Shown: piece after piece, positions 57,760 through 64,000 of the stretch
Position numbering within the stretch: the stretch's first letter is position 1
Layout of the letters: the number at the start of each line of letters is the position of its first letter
Assembly (NCBI GenBank): GCA_013433145.1
Contig: CM024183.1
Location: 1,133,501-1,197,500, forward strand
Length of the DNA stretch: 64,000 nt
Direction of reading: 5' to 3'
DNA from: Ascaris suum
Taxonomy: Eukaryota > Nematoda > Chromadorea > Rhabditida > Ascarididae
Translations under genes and position numbers: made by a program
Notes under the pieces: model-generated
Database searches by the model: none
The model's input: the letters and a program-made list of their open reading frames with translations, nothing else
What the model was told of the DNA's origin: nothing

Positions 57760-59491
57760 GAATTGAATGCAGCTGGACATCGTTGTCGCCTTCTATTTGA
57801 CGTGTTGTCGTATTTGAGCGTCAACAATGCTATCGCGTAGGTAACTCTCGTGGATTCATTACGCATATAAATAATACTATCATCATCTAATAAATGAATA
57901 GTTTGCATATATTATATCTGATAGACAATACTCTAAAATTGTTTTTAAAAAAAGACGAATAAATTCCCTCGTACAAGATGAAATTGAAATGCAATGAATA
58001 AATTTGCATATTTCAGCATCAATTTATTTAAGAGGTGAGTGAGTGGAATGAGAAAAGTGCAAAAACGCTTTTTTTAACGTTCATCTTGGCTAAAGTAACT
58101 TGTATAGCCAAAGAACTTTATGCAAGTTAAACCAACTTTTCAAAATTGATCATTGCGGTAATTTTCAGCTAAAGCTTTTGTTCGCCTTGTAAACTCAATG
58201 TGCTCTATTATGCTGTGCAGCTGTGCAACAATTACGTTGCAGACAATTGCGCCCTTGGAAAAATTCACAAGATGTGATAACGAAAAATGTAATTTTAAAA
58301 TATGGCTCAAGCATGACTGCCGAATTAGGCTTGGGACCTAAACTGGTGGTCGCTTAGAAAAAGGCGCAAATGTCTGACACGTAAGTGCTGTGGCACACCT
58401 GACTAGGCAAATGACACTATCAAGACCGACCTACGTTCTATTCTATTCCGTTCTAATTTTCTTCGAAATTTTGGTACAATGAGACGTCAAAGAAATACGC
58501 AAATTTATGCAAACTTATATGACGAACAACGAAAATGATATTGTTTCGCCTATGAGACTAGAAAAAAAAATAAATTTCTTTCTTGAATGAATTCTCAACA
58601 ATTCACTTGGGAGTTACAAACTGAAAAGGATTTTTTTTTCGGAAAAATCTATACAGTAATTACTTGTAATAATTTTCAATAGTGAAGAGATCTTTGATAA
58701 TAACTTTTACTAATATTATTTTTCTTTCCTCTTTGAGATGAGCTATATTATGTAAATTTTATGCAAGTACTTCCGTAAATATTATGGCTCATTGAATGAA
58801 GGTATATTAATGCGTAATATGCTCTAAAAAAAAGCTATTCGGACGATTTTTCTCCCCTTGAGAAAAGAGATGATTTTCGTATTTGAAAAAAAAAAAAAAG
58901 TTGATAAAGTCCACGCACTTAAGACTACTATCGACGTTTGGGGAAACTATTAATTCTCAAGGTAAACCGAACAGGTCAGACTAACTCAAGAAATGATTTT
59001 TTACAGGTACATTTACAAGTATAGATTTGAGTATAAAAATTGCTACTCAATAAAATTGAATTTAGAACGTATGTTAATGTTTCGCTAAAACACAGCAATG
59101 TTTATTTTTGTCAATATGTTGTTAGATTTGTAACCATTGAAAACTGTTCATAAATTGCATTATACATAATTTTTGTCGATTTCTTCCAGTATTAGCAGTA
59201 AACCTTGGACTTTGCGCATGGCCACTCTTGGATTCAGTTGGTTTAGATGGCACATTATTTAAGAGGCTGGCTTTTAAGTTATTATTCCTTAAGAGGTTGA
59301 CTAAGGCGATAGTTGTTTTAGAACTTCACTTGGAGGATATTATTTTAAAAGTTGATATGATGAGTACCTTTTCAGAATTCGACTCGGATGAAATTCTTTT
59401 AGAGGATAAATTGGAAAATATTTCTTCACAGCTTCATAACCAATTCAATTTTGTCGAAAATTTCAATCAATCAGTCCAGAATATACAATAA
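57760..59491 (+). CDS. two weak candidate exons, possible secreted helical protein
   Basis: Exon-like segment 1 is 57760-57836: acceptor AATTTCAG, frame contains AAGHRCRLLFDVLSYL, donor GTAGGT. Segment 2 begins at 59191 after TTCTTCCAG and ends at the TAA at 59491. Its long frame (about 100 codons) starts LAVNLGLCAWPLLDSVGLDG and continues as an acidic helix ending FNQSVQNIQ. The two do not join in that frame: the phase-matched join would stop after about 20 codons (ending WFRWHII). They may belong to different genes. Segment 2 could be the terminal exon of a secreted protein whose signal-peptide exon was not found. Confidence 0.25.
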
Positions 59492-59824
59492 AAAAGCGTA
59501 CTTGCAGAGAAAACTGCTGCATACGTCGTTGCCTTGATCGATTCGATACTTACTTTTTTACAACAGCGGCTTAAGCCAGCATATTAATCAAAAAAAAAAA
59601 AATGAAAGGCCAATATGTATCCATCAGCGTTTCGAACGATTGAAAGGTCCACTTATGTAATAATCGGTGGGAAAAGTGACGCATGGAAGCGGATCATGAC
59701 AATTTTACCAACCTTATAAGTTTATTTTAATATTTTTTTCAAGCATGAATATCAAAAATTAAGCATTTATTTTTTAAATGAATAAAAAAATATAAATGAA
59801 ACAATGAAGATTTTTTTTTCTGAG

Positions 59825-59980
59825 AAATAACGAAACTAATAACAACTTAACCATACAATTTAGTTCATAAATTTAGTTCATTAAGCAAATGAATCAAATG
59901 AATCTGAAAATAACGAAACTAATAACAACTTAACCATACAATTTAGTTCATAAATTTAGTTCATTAAGCAAATGAATCAA
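59825..59980. repeat. tandem duplication, 83 bp period
   Basis: The 73-base segments 59825-59897 and 59908-59980 appear identical, both running from AAATAACGAAACTAATAAC to AAATGAATCAA. This is a very recent duplication or an assembly duplication. Confidence 0.95.
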
Positions 59981-60838
59981 AAAAAAATTGAAATTAAATA
60001 ATTTCAAAATGAATGTAGTAATATCTTGAAAGTATTCATACAAATAAAAGGTCATTTTCTAGCCGAATAAGGAGAGAGTTACAGCAAAAGAATTTTTTAT
60101 GAGCGAAAAATGTCGACAAAATGTTGTCGCATTAGGCGAATTGCTTTGAAATGATTTGCAATAGTAGAGCAAATAGCTTTTAAGTGATCATCGATCGTAT
60201 AGATGTACTAAAAGCTGTTTGCCCTTTTTTTTCAGAGATTTGTTACGTACTTTTTATTCAAAAAAAAGAAGTTATAGAATAGAAAAAGTTCGCTTAGAAA
60301 TCAGCAGAATTTTTTTTTTTTGAAAATTCGTTCTCATCAAACTACAAAAGAAGGCAAGATTTAGCATTGTCAGACTAAAAGCCTAAGCATCCATCTAGTG
60401 ACATGTCTAAAGGTGAACGAGGTGAAAAAAAAAGATAGAAGGACTGCCGAGGTCCTGAAATTCGATCTTCCGCCTTCCAGGTAAAGGTAAAGGCATTAAA
60501 AATGAGCATGGCTCAAAGCCGTACCATCGTATTTGAACCCGAACAAGCTCTGTCCCATTTTTATAAGTTTGTCTTCACCGAACATGTTTAAATGTGACAG
60601 TTGAAGCGTATAGTATTAATATCACAAGATATAAATACTCTAATTCCTCGCAGTAGAAAATCGATATTCGATCACCCTCCCCCCCCCTCCCCTATACTTC
60701 ATAATTTTCGTTGCTACTTCTTTCACCTAATTATAAGAGCATTAACAAATTCAACACGAATATTAAACTAAAAATCGGTGGTTAAAAAATTATGCGCTAA
60801 TAAAACCAATTCAAACTCAACAATAAGATAGTTTTTTT

Positions 60839-60901
60839 GACTGAAAGCTATTTTCTTTCAGTCATAAAACTAGAGAACTTTTCTTTCAGTCATAAAACTA
60901 G
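60839..60901. repeat. 28-bp direct repeat with overlapping hairpin
   Basis: The phrase TTTTCTTTCAGTCATAAAAC recurs at 60851 and 60879. The first copy also pairs with GACTGAAAG at 60839-60847 across a 7-base loop. Confidence 0.85.
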
Positions 60902-63317
60902 CTTTTATATTAGAGAAAAAAATAGTAGATAAAACTTATTTTCATCTATTCAACGGATCGATTAATTCACCGCATTCTATTTTTAGGGTTATTCCGGAAA
61001 GAAATTTTTTTCGTGTTTTTCTGCAAAAAAAAAATGGAAAAGAGAATAGAGATGCGGTGTTTTTTTTTTTAATTGGAGGATTTTCGTTGAATGCAATATT
61101 CTATGATAGCGAAGATTTAACGACTAATGAACGAGCAATTGCTAAATGAAACGATTTTCATACTACAATAATCTATAATGTGATTTTGATTCGTTCATAT
61201 GATAATGTATAAGGAATTTTTTTAAAATTGTATTATTGAAAAATATATCTTCAGGAAAATTGATTTAAAAAATTTTTTTTCCGGAAATCTCTTCAAGTGT
61301 TCTTTTTTTTGAAAAATTGAATAAAATTTCAAAGAAATCACATTGAAAAAAAAAATTACTAAAATTGAATATTCGTTCTCGTTTACATTAACAAAAAAAA
61401 ACAACAACAACAACAAAGAAATACTCAGAGAAGAAATATTTTTTCATTGATGAAAATTTGAAATTCAATACAAATTTTCATAAACTTTGATGAAAGAAAG
61501 CATCACTGATTTTTTAGAGTGTATGGAAAAAAATTCCACTTTTAATAGACAGATAAATTTCTAAAGACAAAAGTCGTGTAAAATTGAGTATATTCTTATG
61601 AATATCTAACTTATTAAGACCACATTGAGGTGAAACTATACAGCTGCTATAGTGATAATTACTTCATCAGAGGTTTTTTATAATAAATTTGATAGCCGAG
61701 TAATCTACAAAAAATATAAATTTGAGCCATCAAAATAACATTAGAGAAGCATACAAATATGTTTACTTCGTTTATTTATTTAAAAATAAACATAAATCAC
61801 TAATGAAAGAAAAAAATTTAAATATTAGGCTGTAAAATTTTCAAGAATTTTTAAATCAGCATTTAATAACGTGATGTTATTCGAGCGAATTTTTTTTTTT
61901 TAATATGCCTTTTTTTCACTTTTTTTAAAAGCCACTATACATAATCACTTATCGATAATGCATTTCTAAGTCATGAATGTTCAATGCAAACAAATGAAGC
62001 AAATATGAGTGCAAACGTTATCGATGTTTTGTAATTTGTGCATTTATGCCTATTCAGTGAACTAATCTTTAAAAAAATTACTTATTAATACTACTTCAAT
62101 ATATAGAAATTATATCTGTTAGCGTTAAGATCACATCGCTAATACAGATTTGAAAAATTGTAAATATTTTAATGTCGTTCAGCACGCTCAAATAGCGTAG
62201 TTGTTTTTATTCGCCAGCAAATGAGTGGATGAATGCATATTTCAATATGCAAACTCCCAAAGTAAATATTTACAGCATATTTAATTTCAAAATTTACATT
62301 TGCTACCATCTTAGGAAAAACTGGAATTACCTAAATGGGAAATAATAGGGGTAAGAAGGGGGTAGGAAGGGGGGGGGGGAAGGGAATGGACAAGAGGAAG
62401 TGGGAGAGATAAAGGAAGATAGCTGTTAAAACCAGTCGGCTTGTCTTGCATGAATGTGAATGACCAGTATGCTTCTTTAACTTGAATTATTTCACTAATG
62501 TGTAGAAAATGGAATTACTCAAGGAATGCACTACGATCGTCGTCTGGACGAAAAAAAAAAACGAATCTCATTATGCATTAAACATTTGTCGCACATAATC
62601 CGATCAACATTAAGCCATTCATTGAAGCAACTAAATGAGTTTTCAGTAATGGATATTCTCCCCATATTCCGATATGTTTCGATTTGTATACAGCATAAAA
62701 TATTTCCGGTAGTTAGCAATAACCGACTTCTTCACTCAAAGATCATTGTACTATTTTTTTTAAAATGTTCTTCTTTGTCATAGTTTCATCAATGCTTTAA
62801 TTGAAATTTTTTGCATAAATTTTAATAACTTTGCATCTTTTATTTGGCAATAATTTGCATAAAGATTTTTTTTGTAATTTGCATAATATTTCGATATATT
62901 ATTTATTCATTTTCATTTAATAATTTCGTAATTTGAAAATCCTACAAAAAAAAAGATCCAAAAATAATATAAAAATTTGTTGCAATAATTTCCAAAGAAG
63001 ATTGAATGTACTGAGTGAACAACCATAGTTTAAGATATATATAAATCCAATTGTAAATGGACGTTCTTTTTAAGAGAACTATAGCGATTTCTTTAAAGGT
63101 TTTTTCTAATGGAATAATGAATATCACTTATAGGGATTGCAGTAAATTATATCGAGGAACCTCTTTAGTCAATTACTGATGCAATCATATTTTATCTCTT
63201 CACAAATAGAAACTACATATCGATAAGTGAATGTGGTATGAGTAATTAATTCATTGTTAGCAGTTTAATTCTCTGTAAATAATTCATGCATTTACATTTA
63301 CAAAATAAATTAAAAAA

Positions 63318-63326
63318 AATAAATAA

Positions 63327-63366
<40 letters not shown>
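63318..63366. repeat. (AAAT)n microsatellite
   Basis: About ten AAAT/AATA units, slightly imperfect at the left end. Confidence 0.95.
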
Positions 63367-64000
63367 CGTAAACGTAAATACTAATAGTAAACAAAAATAG
63401 AAATTAAATACACCTGTTCGGTTATTTTTTTTTTTGTTTCGGATGTAGTTAGAGATAGGCTACTAATGGATGCCAGCGGAATTCACATTTGTAATATTAT
63501 TGAAAGGAATATTCGAAATAAAAGAGCAACTCGATTTATTGATAGGCAAATTCCCTCTAATCCTTACAATTACGAAAAATCGGTGACGGAATTTAGTGCC
63601 CTTTTTTTTTGAAGAGACAATTTCAATGCAATCTAATTTTAATCAACATATAAAGTTTAAAAAAAAAAAAAACTTCGATGAAGCGAAAAAAATTTTTACA
63701 AGGAAATATTTTATGAAAAATGCAAAACTTTTGCAAAGTCTCACAGATTGATCTTCTTTGAAAAAATTTATCGTTTGCATTTTTTTTTTGGCAAATTTGC
63801 AATTGCACTGTAAATCGGACATTTCTACTTGAATCTATTTGTAATATTTTCGTCTAGCAAATAATGTCAGTAGAAAATTTGGCTTAGAATAGCTTTTATA
63901 GTATTATAGGTCCGCTTTGAACAGGATCACGTTAAGTGTTGAATAATCTTTTATCTCTCATGGATTGTTTGGTCTAGACTAATATTCTTTTATGTGAATT

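Larger units (their letters stand above)
59492..64000. other. AT-rich DNA with repeats, no gene seen
   Basis: Holds tandem duplications at 59825-59980 and 60851-60901, a degenerate tRNA-like B box on the minus strand at 60529-60540, a GGA-rich stretch with a G11 run at 62340-62420 and an AAAT microsatellite at 63318-63366. Recurrent TTTGCATA words cluster at 62805-62890. No open frame has convincing splice context. Confidence 0.5.

Noticed and set aside
60480..60580. tRNA or tRNA-derived SINE suggested by GGGTTCAAATAC on the minus strand
   Set aside because: Only a B-box-like word is present. No A box, cloverleaf arms or tail repeat could be built, and no second copy was seen in the window.

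Overview
The window looks like a gene-poor, very AT-rich stretch of a metazoan nuclear genome, most probably a nematode. Exons are short (about 50-300 bases) and lie between long AT-rich introns with TTTCAG, TTTTAG or TTTTAAG acceptors and GTAAG-, GTTT- or GTTAG-type donors. One start codon sits 6 bases after a TTTCAG acceptor, as at an SL trans-splice site. Gene families visible at protein level are a DMSR/FMRFamide-type peptide GPCR and an activin-receptor/Ly6-type three-finger membrane protein, both animal families that fit a nematode. No rRNA, convincing tRNA, CRISPR array, transposase or reverse transcriptase was seen. The species cannot be named from this sequence.

Layout. 1-6.2 kb: no supported gene. 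6.2-8.0 kb (minus): a weak four-exon model. 8-14.9 kb: TA arrays and AT-rich intergenic DNA. 14.9-17.8 kb (plus): three-exon three-finger (Ly6/activin-receptor-like) type I membrane protein. 19.3-22.1 kb (minus): fragmentary gene, probably membrane-associated. 24.4-29.8 kb (plus): seven-exon coiled-coil protein. 33.7-36.3 kb (plus): five-exon coiled-coil protein. 38.6-39.0 kb (minus): two terminal exons of another helical protein. 40.4-40.6 kb (plus): small GC-rich secreted or prohormone-like ORF. 42.3-46.9 kb (minus): neuropeptide GPCR lacking only its N-terminal exon. 52.0-52.4 kb: a coding-like island of uncertain strand. 53.5-54.6 kb (minus): membrane-anchored SEA-domain-like protein. 57.8 and 59.2 kb (plus): weak candidate exons. 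59.5-64 kb: repeats and AT-rich DNA only.

Two themes stand out. First, ten (TA)n arrays of about 70-180 bp, many G/C homopolymers (up to 30 bases) and several young tandem duplications lie in introns and spacers. One TA array and the longest G run sit inside a 120-bp-arm inverted repeat at 47.8-48.45 kb. Second, several genes with good phase-matched exon chains carry a lesion: one-base indels, some in A9 runs, or in-frame stops. This could be consensus error, gene decay or recoding, and cannot be settled from the sequence alone. The genes show no operon-like organisation or shared pathway. The receptor, the possible prohormone and the three-finger protein would all fit cell-surface signalling, but nothing links them directly. 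GC-rich stretches here often look coding in several frames, so isolated exons carry low confidence and phase-matched chains carry more.
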